NCBI GenBank assembly: GCA_009746045.1
Contig: RPFO01000041.1
Span: 7,788,613 to 7,852,612 of the forward strand
From: Mesostigma viride
Lineage: Eukaryota > Streptophyta > Mesostigmatophyceae > Mesostigmatales > Mesostigmataceae
DNA length: 64,000 nucleotides
Direction of reading: 5' to 3'
The notes beneath the pieces were generated by a model. The model saw only the letters and a list, made by a program, of their open reading frames with translations. It ran no database searches and was not told the DNA's origin. Numbering within the stretch: the first letter of the stretch is position 1; every line of letters starts with the position of its first letter. The position numbers and the translations under genes were made by a program. Below, in pieces: positions 42,494-56,699 of this stretch.

Positions 42494-45400
42494 GGCAGCC
42501 AAGGAAGACATTACCCTAACATGGCATGGCCAAAGCAAAAGAGACAGAGAAGTCAATGGAGAGAGAGCTCCTAGAACTCCTAGTAAATTGGAAACCATGG
42601 AGGGCAAAAAACGTTCAACAACTTACGATGGGCATCGGCACATACAGAGAAGCCCAGGTGTGCCAGGTGTAAAATAAGCGAGATTGAAGTGTCGCCTACC
42701 TCGTGGGAGACTTTTGGTTATCTGGTAAACAATGAAAGCGAGTGAAAGATGGACAACGTTGAAAATAACATACAATCCACTGCAATGCATGCAAAGAGGA
42801 CAGAATCAGTAATAAAGCGCGCTGCATTCAGGCAGCGCCTGAGCAATTGAACGGTGAACAATTTAATCCGGAACGCATTGTCTACGCGACTCGATGCGAC
42901 TAAACGTGGCATGCATACGCGGTCGCTGACTGAAACATTGTGTACCTGGCTCAGCAAGGTGCGCTTGCAGCCGCTTTCTTAAATATGCCGCAGGCGCACG
43001 ATGTAACGAATTGAAGTTTGCATGTAGTAACAAAGGCAAGAAAAGCGGTGTAGCTGGCTACCGACTACGCCATAGTAGCTGTATCGGAGTTGGCGCTGCC
43101 ATGGCTGGAAACGGATGACCGAATCATGCTAAACTGGGGCTCCAAAAGGCTTGTCATGCATCCTGGTGCGCCTTTTGCTTTTTTTCTTCAAGCATCGTGA
43201 GCATGCGGGTTTAGGGGGGCGCTTATTCTTGCACCACTATCAGTCGGCTGGACTGCAATCGGCATAGCCAGCGCAAGGTGATGCAAGGGCAGGCAAACTT
43301 TACCAGCTCGTTCAAGGCTCGTTGATGGAATTCAAACATCTAGGCGGCGCGTCTGCAACGGCTCATCGCAATTCGAATTCGCAAGCAGAACCCTCGTTAC
43401 ACGTGGCGCATGCAGAGATCTGCTTCGGGCGGCTTGGCGTATCTCACTGCGTCGTGACTCGAGTACATAGTCAGCCTAGTTAGTACTCTGGGGGCCTCGA
43501 GTTCGGCAGTCCCCTATCGGAAATCCCGGATCATATGTACTCCACACTATGTACTCTTGGAGTACATAGTGTGCCACCCATTGTACTCTTGGAGTACATA
43601 GTGTGGATTACATAGGTAGTCACTCCTTCCTATGTAATACGGGCGTGTCTCACCGCGTCGGCAGTCCCCTATTCGGAAATCCCGGATCATATGTACTCAC
43701 ACTATGTACTCTTGGAGTACATAGTGTGCCACCCTATGTACTCTTGGAGTACATAGTGTGGAGTACATAGTCACTCCTTCCTATGTAATACGGGCGTGTC
43801 TCACCGCGTCGGCAGTCCCCTATTCGGAAATCCCGGATCATATGTACTCCACACTATGTACTCTTTGGAGTACATAGTGTGCCACCCTATGTACTCTTGG
43901 AGTACATAGTGTGGAGTACATAGTCACTCCTTCCTATGTAATACGGGCGTGTCTCACCGCGTCGGCAGTCCCCTATTCGAAAATCCCGGATCATATGTAC
44001 TCCACACTAATGTACTCTTGGAGTACATAGTGTGCCACCCTATGTACTCTTGGAGTACATAGGGTGGAGTACATAGTCACTCCTTCCTATGTAATACCGT
44101 GTAATCATGCGTAATCATGCGTAATCATGCGTAATCATGCGTAATCATGCGTAATCATCAGAGTAATCATCAGAGTAATCATCAGAGTAATCATCGTCCA
44201 GACAAGCTGCACTGCCCTAAGACCCTAACTTACACCAAGATGGCGATGGTCGTCGCCGGCAGCTCGACAAGTTCAGGGCAGCACGAAATAAGACAGGCAA
44301 GCCGACGCTGGCGCTCATCCCAATGAGGCCATTCATCCGAAGCAGCCTCCATAACCTGGCGCTCTTAGGGTGGCGAATCGGGGCGTCGTTGTCGTTGCGG
44401 AGCTTCAGCACGCTTGTCACAAGCGGCGTCATTGTAGGCGAGTAAGGTATCGATGTCTGCCAGGCTCAAACGCTGGCCTGGCATGTAGAATGAGGAAGAA
44501 ATGGCGTCCGGCAAGGAGGTTTCAGCAGCTATCGGAGTTGCTTCCGAAGTTGCTTCCGAAGTCTTGGATCGCTTGTTAGCGGCGTTCTTGCGACGACAAT
44601 GTCGTGGGCGATTTTGTTTGCAGCAATCTGGGCATCAATAGAATCGGCGGCAAGAGCTGAAGACGATGCGGGGACCTCCATAGCTACGTTTAATAGCACC
44701 TAGACGAGGGCAGGGGGCGCAGGCACACTGATCACGTGCGTGGTGCCGCCATAATGTGCAGAAAAATAGCGAGATCTGCTGGGCAGGCCGCTGGCGATAA
44801 CTTGCGAAATCCTGGGCGATGGCTGCCAAAAATTAGATCGCGTGTTCGTCATCAAAAGGCGAGTCTATTGCAATTTACCCGACCAAATTTCATCATGGAG
44901 GAGGGAGGGAGGGAGGGAGGGAGGGAGGGAGGGAGGGAGGGAGGAGGAGGGAGGAGGGAGGGAGGGAGGGGAGGGAGGGAGGGAGGAGGGAGGGAGGAGG
45001 AGGAGGGAGGGAGGGAGGGAGGGAGGGAGGGAGGGAGGGAGGGAGGGAGGGAGGGAGGGGAGGGAGGGAGGAGGGGAGGGAGGGAGGAGGGAGGAGGAGG
45101 GAGGGAGGAGGGAGGGGAGGGAGGAGGGAGGGAGGGAGGAGGGGAGGGAGGGATGGATGTCTTAATTAATTAATAATTAATTAATTAATTAATTAATTAA
45201 TTAATTAATTAATGGTCACATTAAAGGCAATCATGGTACAAAGCGAGACAAATCATGCCTGGACGCATGGCGATGTAAAGAGCCCCCTCCCCCACGCCAG
45301 GAGGAAGGGTGCGTGACTGAGTAGAGTAGTTAGGATTTTGTATTAAGAGAGACAACTTTGTATATTATCAAGGAGACAACTTTGTATATAAGATTAGAGT

Positions 45401-47080
45401 GAGATCAGCTAGTCTTCGCGGCTCAGTTCTAATGCACCCACCCCCATCAGTTCCATGGAATAGGTGCTCCTGCTCCAGATCCTTAATTAAGGCCAAAAAT
45501 GATCGAGTCCCTTCCAAACAACGTTTGCACTTTGATAGTTAGACGAATTATGCCCGACGAAGCTGGAACTTACAGCCACAATGAATTACGGTTGTTCAGA
45601 CCTTGTACAACGCCTCAGGGCATTTGGAGCCCTGAATGGTAACAAATGCTAACAAGGTAGTGTTGCTATCAATAATGATTTTAAAAATTATATTGATGTC
45701 ATTAATTAATTAGTTATCAACATCACTCCGTTGGGAGTAAATGTAGCACATATCCCTGAGAAGGGGCATATGGCTACTATTCTAGGCTACTTCTCGCAAG
45801 GGTGGGAATGTAGCTACCCCTGCTCTAAGGTGCAACCAGGGCACCTGCACCACCATGTCATATTACAACCAAAACTGGTCGTCATCATGCAAGCATCTGA
45901 AGCATGGTCGCAAAACTTCGTGTGCAAAATCTCATGTCATAAGAGCCCAACATTATGACAATTGCCAGGCTTTGTTAAAGATTTTTGATTTAACCAGACT
46001 ACAGCACAAACAGTGAGCGAAACCCTGGTGCATGTGAATGCCTGAGTAGCGACTGTTCCTAACAGAATGCAAGATGTAAGGTAGACATTGCGAGATGCCA
46101 CAAATGTGTGATGTGCAGTGCACATGCATGTGAGCTACCATGGTCCGGATTCTCCCGATTTCTGGCCTGCGCTGGTTGTCTCCTTGATAGTTACCCCATG
46201 ACACCATACTTTCAAACTACTTAAGAACCCTTGGCACATTGCAAAATGGGAAAGAAAGCTGAACAATACATGCAACATCACTCACTAACACAGCCATGTG
46301 ATTGCTACCAACACGTACCATGTACATCCTGTGTGAAATATTGGCAACGACACGCCAAGCAAACGCCAAGGTTATGTATAACTGCGACAGGCTGGCACAT
46401 GTCACCTGGCATCCACGTATGCTCACCCCAAGGCATTGGCATATCCCCATGTCTATATCCGTTGCCCTTTGTGCGTACGAGTCACCCATGCAGTCACCCA
46501 CCCATGCATCCACCTGGCCCACCCACACAAGTACTCATACACTTGCGCACCTGAGTACCCAGCCACCCACTCGTCCACCCACCCGGTGACCCAGCCAGCC
46601 AGCCACCACCTACTAAACCAACCTATCTAACCACTCGTGCACCCAGGCACCCAGCCACATACCCACCCACTGGGACATCCACCCACCCAGCTAGCCACAT
46701 ATGCAATCTACCCACCTAGGCAATAAGGAGGCATTCACCCATCCTTTTATCCAGGCACCCATTACTAAAAACCACGCAGCCACCTAACCACCCAGCCAGC
46801 TGGGCCCATGTGTGCCCACCAGGCGGCCCACCCCTGACCCACCCACGCCCCTTCCACTCGACCACTCTTTCCCCCATACCCTTATACCCACCGACCTGCA
46901 CCCACTCACCCTCACACATCCACATCCTCTCAGCCAGTCACCCACCCATCTCACCCCTAACATGCACAGCCCTCCACCCGCGATAGGTGAGTCGATCCCA
47001 ACTACAAACCACCCACCCACCCATATCCGTGCACCCACCCACCCATCTACCTTCCCATCGCTCACCCCACCCACTTCTAA
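42494..47080. repeat. Unit U2, partial and indel-rich copy
   Basis: Matches U1 from 35391 to 39996, then stops abruptly at ttctaa and joins the second subterminal repeat block. Compared with U1 and U3, which are almost identical to each other, it has many single-base gains and losses in runs and a broken GGGA tract (44897-45155). This suggests decay or a poorly polished consensus. Confidence 0.9.
44233..44682 (-). pseudogene. Frameshifted U2 copy of the element ORF
   Basis: Same region as 37137-37584, but single-base indels (for example in cacaagcggc, in ttgcgacgac and in tggcgctctt) break the frame, leaving a 71-codon piece at the end. The losses may be real or consensus errors. Confidence 0.6.
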
Positions 47081-50000
47081 GTAAACGCCCCGGTTGAGGT
47101 TACCGGGGCGGTTACTGGCCAGTAACCATGTACGTTTAAGGTTACCGGCCAGGTTACCGGCCGGTAACCGGAATGCAACAGACTAAATACCGGCCGGTAA
47201 TGGTTACTGGCCGGTATAGTTACCGGAACGTTTACTGGGCGGTAACTTTTACCGGAGCCGTAACCATGCCCGTAACCTATCTGGGTTACGGTCATGGTTA
47301 CGGCCCAAGTAGAAGTTACCGGGCGGTAAACTGGTATGGTTACGGGACCAGTTCTGAGAACCGGGATGGGTTACCGGCATGGTTACGGGACCAGTTCTGA
47401 TAACCGGGCCTGGCTACTGGCCTGGTTACGGGTCCGTCAACCGTCCCGTAACCTGCAGTAGTTACGGCCCAGTAGTTAACCCTGGCTACTGCGGTGGTTA
47501 CGGGGCCGGTTATGCCCCAGTAATAATAGTAACCCATGCCTACAACGCAGCCTGTCCGGGTTATGGCCCCGAATTCTAAAATGCATTGACCCCGGCTATG
47601 GTGAGTGGCTTGCATGATATGGTGCTTTTCAAGATGCATTTTTGAATTAGGCATTTCATTAAAATGTTTAAGAAGTCATTAATAATCAATTGCACGAATC
47701 ACTTCCATCCGATGTTGTCAACGTGGGCTTCATGATGAAATCGTGGAGATGACGCACATGAAGTTCACGGAACATCTTAGGTAATAAATCAAGCCGTTAC
47801 GGCAGTAGAACCTTGGCCGATGAGGGTGGCGTCTTGAAGCTGTTGTCACCCTCAAGTCCGCTCGGCCAGGGGTAATCGCCCATGTTGATTTGAAAGGTAC
47901 CGCCGTCCATATGGCGGCTCCGCTTTTGGTGCGAGTTGACCAACTTCCCGTCTTAATCATTCCGGATTACCTGCAGTTCATTCCGCCTTTGTCCAAGTAA
48001 GACAGCAACTGTCACGCACTCACAGAAAACGCAAAATGCCCCGAATGCAGTTACGGCCATACGGTAGCGAGGAATAGCAGTTGAAATTTCTAGTACACAG
48101 GCAACTAGTAAGAAAAGGGACGATGCGTGCACCACCACCAATACGTACGTGCATCCCTCTCTTGAAAATGACAGCATCTTCCATGCCGTCCAAGAAAAAC
48201 GCAACGTATTTAACATGAACCCGAATGCAGTTACGGTCGTAGAGTAGTGAGGACTGGCAGCTGAAAGTTCTAGTTGATGGGCTGAGAATAAGGAAAAAAA
48301 TGATGCGTGCACTCACCTACCCTATTACGTCCCTCCCATGGCGAGGAACCAGCAAAACCACCCACATACCCTGTTGTGTCCCTCCCTTGACAAGGAACAA
48401 GCACGTGCACATGCCCCACCCCACATGCATGCCTCCCTTGACAAGAATCGAACGGGCACGTGCACCCACCTACCCTATGTGCACCCCTCCTTTGACAAGG
48501 AACAAGCACGTGCACGTGCCTACCCCACATGCATGCCTCCCTTGACAAGAATCGAACGAGCACGTGCACCCACCCACCCTGTGTGCACCCCTCCTTTGAC
48601 AAGGAACAAGCACGTGAACTCACCTACACTACGCGCGTCCCTCCCTTGACAAGGAATAGGCACGTGCACATGCCTACCCCACATCCATGCCTCCCCTGAC
48701 CAGTAACAAGCACGTGCACCCACCTACCCTACGTGCATCCCTCCTGTGACATGGAACAAGCACGTGCACCCACCAACCCTATGTACGTGCCTCTTGACAA
48801 GCAACAAGCACGTGCACCCACCTACCCTAAGTGCCCCCCTCCTTCGACAAGGAACAAGCATGTGCACTCACCTACCGTACGTGAATCCCTCCCTTGGCAA
48901 GGACCAAGCACGTGCACCCACCTACCCGATGTCCGCCCCTCCCTTGATAAGGTACAAGCATGCCCACCCACCTACCCTACCTGCATCCCTCCCTTGACAT
49001 GGAACAACCATGTGCACATTCCTACTCCACATGCCCCCCTCCTTTGACAAGGAACAAGCATGTGCACTCATCTACCGTACGTGCATCCCTCCCTTGACAA
49101 GGAACAAGCAAGCCCACCCACCTACCCTACCTGCATCCCTCCCTTGACATGAAACAAGCACGTGCACATGCCTACCCCACATGCATGCCTCCCTTGACAA
49201 GGAACGAGCACGTGCACCCACCCACCCTGTGTGCACCCCTCCTTTGACAAGGAACAAGCACATGAACTCACCTACACTACGTGCGTCCCTCCCTTGACAA
49301 GGAATAAGCACGTGCACATGCCTACCCCACATCCATGCCTCCCCTGACCAGTAACAAGCACGTGCACTCACCTACCCTACGTATGTGCCTCTTGACAAGG
49401 ACCAAGCTCGTGCACCCACCTACCATACGTGAATCCCTCCCTTGACAAGGTACACGCATGCCCACCCACCTACCCTACGTGGGCCCCTCCCTTGATAAGG
49501 TACAAGCATGACCAGCCACCTACCCCGCGAGCCTCCCTACTTTGACAAGGAACAAGCACGTGGGCCCGCTAGCATGGCAGCAAGGAAGACATTACCCTAA
49601 CATGGCATGGCCAAAGCAAAAGAGACAGAGAAGTCAATGGAGAGAGAGCTCCTAAGAACTCCTAGTAAAATTGGAAACCATGGAGGGCAAAAAACGTTCA
49701 ACAACTTACGATGGGCATCGGCACATACAGAGAAGCCCAGGTGTGCCAGGTGTAAAATAAGCGAGATTGAAGTGTCGCCTACCTCGTGGGAGACTTTTGG
49801 TATCTGGTAAACAATGAAAGCGAGTGGAAAGATGGACAACGTGAAAATAACATACAATCCACTGCAATGCATGCAAAGAGGACAGAATCAGTAATAAAGC
49901 GCGCTGCATTCAGGCAGCGCTGAGCAATTGAACGGTGAACAATTTAATCCGGAACGCATTGTCTACGCGACTCGATGCGACTAAACGTGGCATGCATACG

Positions 50001-51321
50001 CGGTCGCTGACTGAAGACATTGTGTACCTGGCTCAGCAAGGTGCGCTTGCAGCCGCTTTCTTAAATATGCCGCAGGCGCACGATGTAACGAATTGAAGTT
50101 TGCATGTAGTAACAAAGGCAAGAAAAGCGGTGTAGCTGGCTACCGACTACGCCATAGTAAGCTGTATCGGAGTTGGCGCTGCCGATGGCTGGAAACGGAT
50201 GACCGAATCATGCTAAACTGGGGCTCCAAAAGGGCTTGTCATGCATCCTGGTGCGCCTTTTGCTTTTTTTTCTTCAAGCATCGTGAGCATGCGGGTTTAG
50301 GGGGGCGCTTATTCTTGCACCACTATCAGTCGGCTGGACTGCAATCGGCATAGCCAGCGCAAGGTGATGCAAGGGCAGGCAAACTTTACCAGCTCGTTCA
50401 AGGCTCGTTGATGGAATTCAAACATCTAGGCGGCGCGTCTGCAACGGCTCATCGCAATTCGAATTCGCAAGCAGAACCCTCGTTACACGTGGCGCATGCA
50501 GAGATCTGCTTCGGGCGGCTTGGCGTATCTCACTGCGTCGTGACTCGAGTACATAGTCAGCCTAGTTAGTACTCTGGGGGCCTCGAGTTCGGCAGTCCCC
50601 TAATCGGAAATCCCGGATCATATGTACTCCACACTATGTACTCTTGGAGTACATAGTGTGCCACCCTATGTACTCTTGGAGTACATAGTGTGGATTACAT
50701 AGGTAGTCACTCCTTCCTATGTAATACGGGCGTGTCTCACCGCGTCGGCAGTCCCCTATTCGGAAATCCCGGATCATATGTACTCCACACTATGTACTCT
50801 TGGAGTACATAGTGTGCCACCCTATGTACTCTTGGAGTACATAGTGTGGAGTACATAGTCACTCCTTCCTATGTAATACGGGCGTGTCTCACCGCGTCGG
50901 CAGTCCCCTATTCGGAAATCCCGGATCATATGTACTCCACACTATGTACTCTTGGAGTACATAGTGTGCCACCCTATGTACTCTTGGAGTACATAGTGTG
51001 GAGTACATAGTCACTCCTTCCTATGTAATACGGGCGTGTCTCACCGCGTCGGCAGTCCCCTATTCGGAAATCCCGGATCATATGTACTCCACACTATGTA
51101 CTCTTGGAGTACATAGTGTGCCACCCTATGTACTCTTGGAGTACATAGGGTGGAGTACATAGTCACTCCTTCCTATGTAATACCGGTGTAATCATGCGTA
51201 ATCATGCGTAATCATGCGTAATCATGCGTAATCATGCGTAATCATCAGAGTAATCATCAGAGTAATCATCAGAGTAATCATCGTCCAGACAAGCTGCACT
51301 GCCCCTAAGACCCTAACTTAC

Positions 51322-51769
51322 ACAAGATGGCGATGGTCGTCGCCGGCAGCTCGACAAGTTCAGGGCAGCACGAAATAAGACAGGCAAGCCGACGCTGGCG
51401 CTCATCCCAATGAGGCCATTCATCCGAAGCAGCCTCCATAACCTGGCCGCTCTTAGGGTGGCGAATCGGGGCGTCGTTGTCGTTGCGGAGCTTCAGCACG
51501 CTTGTCACAGCGGCGTCATTGTAGGCGAGTAAGGTATCGATGTCTGCCAGGCTCAAACGCTGGCCTGGCATGTAGAATGAGGAAGAAATGGCGTCCGGCA
51601 AGGAGGTTTCAGCAGCTATCGGAGTTGCTTCCGAAGTTGCTTCCGAAGTCTTGGATCGCTTGTTAGCGGCGTTCTTGGCGACGACAATGTCGTGGGCGAT
51701 TTTGTTTGCAGCAATCTGGGCATCAATAGAATCGGCGGCAAGAGCTGAAGACGATGCGGGGACCTCCAT
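51322..51769 (-). CDS. First exon of unidentified element gene (U3)
   Basis: Identical in translation to the U1 copy (37137-37584), including the gtaagt donor. Conservation between two copies mainly reflects recent duplication, so it is not evidence of selection. Confidence 0.42.
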
Positions 51770-54700
51770 AGCTACGTTTAATAGCACCTAGACGAGGGCA
51801 GGGGGCGCAGGCACACTGATCACGTGCGTGGTGCCGCCATAATGTGCAGAAAAATAGCGAGATCTGCTGGGCAGGCCGCTGGCGATAACTTGCGAAATCC
51901 TGGGCGATGGCTGCCAAAAATTAGATCGGCGTGTTCGTCATCAAAAGGCGAGTCTATTGCAATTTACCCGACCAAATTTCATCATGGAGGGAGGGAGGGA
52001 GGGAGGGAGGGAGGGAGGGAGGGAGGGAGGGAGGGAGGGAGGGAGGGAGGGAGGGAGGGAGGGAGGAGGGAGGGAGGGAGGGAGGGAGGGAGGGAGGGAG
52101 GGAGGGAGGGAGGGAGGGAGGGAGGGAGGGAGGGAGGGAGGGAGGGAGGGAGGGAGGGAGGGAGGGAGGGAGGGAGGGAGGGAGGGAGGGAGGAGGGAGG
52201 GAGGGAGGGAGGGAGGGAGGGAGGGAGGGAGGGAGGGAGGAGGGATGGATGTTCTTAATTAATTAATTAATTAATTAATTAATTAATTAATTAATTAATT
52301 AATTAATGGTCAAATTAAAGGCAATCATGGTACATGAAGCGAGACAAATCATGCCTGGACGCATGGCGATGTAAGAGCCCCCCCTCCCCCACGCCAGGAG
52401 GAAGGGGTGCGTGACTGAGTAGAGTAGTTAGGATTTTGTATTAAGAGAGACAACTTTGTATATTATCAAGGAGACAACTTTGTATATAAGATTAGAGTGA
52501 GATCAGCTAGTCTTCGCGGCTCAGTTCTAATGCACCCACCCCCATCAGTCCATGGAATACGTGCTCCTGCTCCAGATCCTTAATTAAGGCCAAAATGATC
52601 GAGTCCCTTCCAAACAACGTTTGCACTTAGATAGTTAGACGAATTATGCCCGACGAAGCTGGAACTTAACAGCCACAATGAATTACGGTTGTTCAGACCT
52701 TGTACAACGCCTCAGGGCATTTGGAGCCCTGAATGGTAACAAATGCTAACAAGGTAGTGTTGCTATCAATAATGATTTTAAAAATTAATATGATGTCATT
52801 AATTAATTAGTTATCAACATCACTCCGTTGGGAGTAAATGTAGCACATATCCCTGAGAAGGGGCATATGGCTTTTAATACATTCTAGGCTACTTCATGCA
52901 AGGGTGGGAATGTAAGCTACCCCTGCTCTAGGTGCACCAGGGCACCTGCACCACCATGTCATATTACAACCAAAACTGGTCGTCATCATGCAAGCATCTG
53001 AAGCATGGTCGCAAAACTTCGTGTGCAAAATCTCATGTCATAAGGAGCCCAACATTATGACAATTGCCAGGCTTTGTAAAGATTTTTGATTTAACGATGA
53101 CTACAGCACAAACAGTGAGCGAAACCCTGGTGCATGTGAATGCCTGAGTGGCGACTGTTCCTAACAGAATGCAAGATGTAAGGTAGACATTGCGAGTATG
53201 CCACAAATGTGTGATGTGCAGTGCACATGCATGTGAGCTACCATGGTCCGGATTCTCCCGATTTCTGGCCTGCGCTGGTTGTCTCCTTGATGTATACCCC
53301 ATGACACCATACTTCTAAACTACTTAAGAACCTTGGCACATTGCAAAATGGGAAAGAAAGCTGAACAATACATGCAACATCACTCACTAACACAGCCATG
53401 TGATTGCTACCAACACGTACCATGTACATCCTGTGTGAAATTATTGGCAACGACACGCCAAGCAAACGCCAAGGTATAGTATAACTGCGACAGGCTGGCA
53501 CATGTCACCTGGCATCCACGTATGCTCACCCCAAGGCATTGGCATATCCCCATGTCTATATCCGTTGCCCTTTGTGCGTACCGAGTCACCCATGCAGTCA
53601 CCCACCCATGCATCCACCTGGCCCACCCACACAAGTACTCATACACTTGCGCACCTGAGTACCCAGCCACCCACTGGTCCACCCACCCGGTGACCCAGCC
53701 AGCCAGCCACGCACCTACTAAACCAACCTATCTAACCACTCGTGCACCCAGGCACCCAGCCACATACCCACCCACTGGGACATCCACCCACCCAGCTAGC
53801 CACATATGCAATCTACCCACCTAGGCAATAAGGAGGCATTCACCCATCCTTTTATCCAGGCACCCATTACTAAAACCACGCAGCCACCTAACCACCCAGC
53901 CAGCTGGCCCCATGTGTGCCCACCAGGCCGCCCACCCCTGACCCACCCACGCCCCTTCCCACTCGACCACTCTTTCCCCCCATACCCTTATACCCACCGA
54001 CCTGCACCCACTCACCCTCACACATCCACATCCTCTCAGCCAGTCACCCACCCATCTCACCCCTAACATGCACAGCCCTCCACCCGCGATAGGTGAGTCG
54101 ATCCCAACTACAAAACCACCCACCCACCCATATCCGTGCACCCACCCACCCATCTACCTTCCCCATCGCTCACCCCACCCACTTCTAATCACAGCTACAC
54201 ATCCACCCGCCACAAACCAACGGTGCAAATCCTCCAGCCCATGCAACAGTTTCACTCAGGCATCCAACAATGCACCCACCTAGGAGTTCCCAAACCCCGT
54301 CGATCCCCCAGCCACCTGGCGATTCACTTATAAGCAACCACCCTTGCACCCATCCACCCACCATAACCACCCACCCACCCTCCCTCCCTCCCTCCCTCCC
54401 TCCCTCCCTCCCTCCCTCCCTCCCTCCCTCCCTCCCTCCCTCCCTCCCTCCCTCCCTCCCTCCCTCCCTCCCTCCCTCCCTCCCTCCCTCCCTCCCTCCC
54501 TCCCTCCCTCCCTCCCTCCCTCCCTCCCTCCCTCCCGCCACCCCACCCACCCACCCTCTCCAACTGCATGTGGACTGCCTCTCCCAGCGACTCGGCCAGC
54601 CGTTTGAGTGTGTTTGGGACCATATGCTGATGCCCATGGATATTACGCGCGCCATCAACCAGGCAACACCAGTGACACTTGAGCTCCTTGTTATCCTTCT

Positions 54701-54853
54701 CATCGGATGTACTGACGACACCCTGCACAATTACAGCTCACAAGGCAACTAACATGCTGGAGGAACGCATCCGCCGCAGTGGACGTCAGTAACGGATGTT
54801 GCAATGTTGCTGGAGGGAGGTCAATCGACCGCACCCGTACATACAAGGGGCAA

Positions 54854-55813
54854 TTATTGATGCGTCATACCCAAAACAGGAAGAAAATGTGGCACAACTA
54901 ACCTTGCCATCAACATGGATGGACGGAGTTGGAGACCAACTGCAGCGCGGCATTCGCAAGGGCACAGGCTGTGTTGTTCAGCAGGTCCACCGCTGGACTG
55001 CCCGATGCCGAGTCCAGGTTCTTCCTTACACAAACTCTCCACAAGCGTGATTGTCGCGTCCTTGGCTGCCAACTGCGGAAAGGAGGCCAGTGCTCGCTTC
55101 AGCAGGAACTCGGCAATTGCAATCACGGTGGGCCCTGGCACGATTTGCAGGCCTACACATGCTTGCCCCGCATGTGCCTCCCCCACGTGTGCATCCACCG
55201 CAGTTGACGTGCTCGCTCGCAGCTCCCACTACCGCTGGCTTCGTTGCCATGTTCCTCCACCCGTTGCCTCTTGCATCTTAGCTGTTCCTCGCGCTTCTCC
55301 GCAGCCTCTCTTTCCCTCTCTTCCTCTCTCTTTTCTGCTGCCGTTCATGCCTTGCTCCAGATATAGATGTGGCTGCTTAGGCGTTCAATCTGCATCACAG
55401 AATTGGACGATATGCACGTCAAAGGAAAGCCAACCAAGCAGCAACATTACCAACAATGTAGCGGGAGGGTCAGTGCAGAGGCCAGCAACATAACTGCCTT
55501 AGTCTTGTACTCCTACCATACACATTAGGGAAGACTGCTGGCATGGCAGCCTGCATCACAGCAATGAATTGCCGCCAACTAAAATAAGAGAGTGACTCAC
55601 CGCTACTCTTCCCTGAAGCCGACTGGTCACACCTCCATTGTGGCGTTGTTTTACCACTTTAAGGCTCTTCCACAGCGTGCGATTTTGTTGATGCCATTTT
55701 CTCAATTCCTGTAGCATATATTTTGCCCCCGCCGCACGCTTCCATGGGTTGCCATGTACATCATACTTTGCTGATGCTGCAGAGAAGTCAAGCGGTTCTT
55801 TGCATTCCCTCAC
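54854..55813 (-). CDS. Exon-like blocks of unidentified element gene (U3)
   Basis: Duplicate of 40668-41627 with the same splice sites and same translations. See that entry for the block content; there is no added evidence of function here. Confidence 0.38.
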
Positions 55814-56699
55814 CTGTATTCAACGGCAACGCCAAAACGGAATGCCAACGAATGCGGAGCGGGGGAACAAGGCATAAATCAACGCATGGTGAACTGGCAG
55901 ATGCTGAGGCAGACACGACAATGCACTGGGTGCATGGCAACCATGTGAACACTGATGGTAGCATTCACATGCCTAACAAGCATTTTCTCTGTTTCCCCTG
56001 GGTTAGAGTGTAAGGCCTATGCAAACCCAGCTAAACAACAAAACAACACATCCTAAACTGCGCTAACTGACATGGGCAACAAACATGGCCAATGGACACA
56101 ACACCTTGAAATGGCCTTTTTTTTACATAAATTATGGCCCATGGCAAGTTTATTGTCCGATTGACCTAGGATTGGATCCCACCACTCCCCGGGATGTGTC
56201 TGGCTAGTGGTGGAGTAGTTGAGTCAAAATGTTAAGTTTACATGGTACTCCCTGCTTAAGTTAACTCCAGATCCAAGGCCAAAACTGGCCACCTAAACCA
56301 CTTGCACTTGCATAGAAACAATAGTTGATCTCAGATTATGCTGTAACTTTGCAGTGGTGATGAATAATAGTTGTTCTGACCTTGTACAAAGTTCTACGCC
56401 ATTTGGAGCCCTAGTTGGTGACAAATGCTAGCAAAATTTTGCTAGCATTTGTCATTAATGGCCATTTAAAATCAATATTTAACCCAAATAATGTCAGAAT
56501 GCCACCAAAACTTATTGCCATCATGCCAGCACCTGAAGCAAGGTCTCAACAAGTCATGAGCAGAAATTCAGATCATGCAGAGCCCAAAATGGTGACATTT
56601 GCCAGCAATTGTCACCATTTTTTGCTTTTTTACCCACAATTTTAACAACATTACCCACCAAAACATTCTCCAAGCTGGGGCGCATCATTTAAATCTTTG

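Larger units (their letters stand above)
47081..56676. repeat. Large internal repeat, copy 2
   Basis: Second copy of 32894-42490, starting at gtaaacgcc and so lacking the outermost 23 bp that contains the terminal inverted repeat. It includes subterminal-type repeats 47081-47590, the CACGTGCAC array 48309-49575 and unit U3 49576-56676. After 56676 the sequence departs into a unique right-hand part. Confidence 0.93.
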
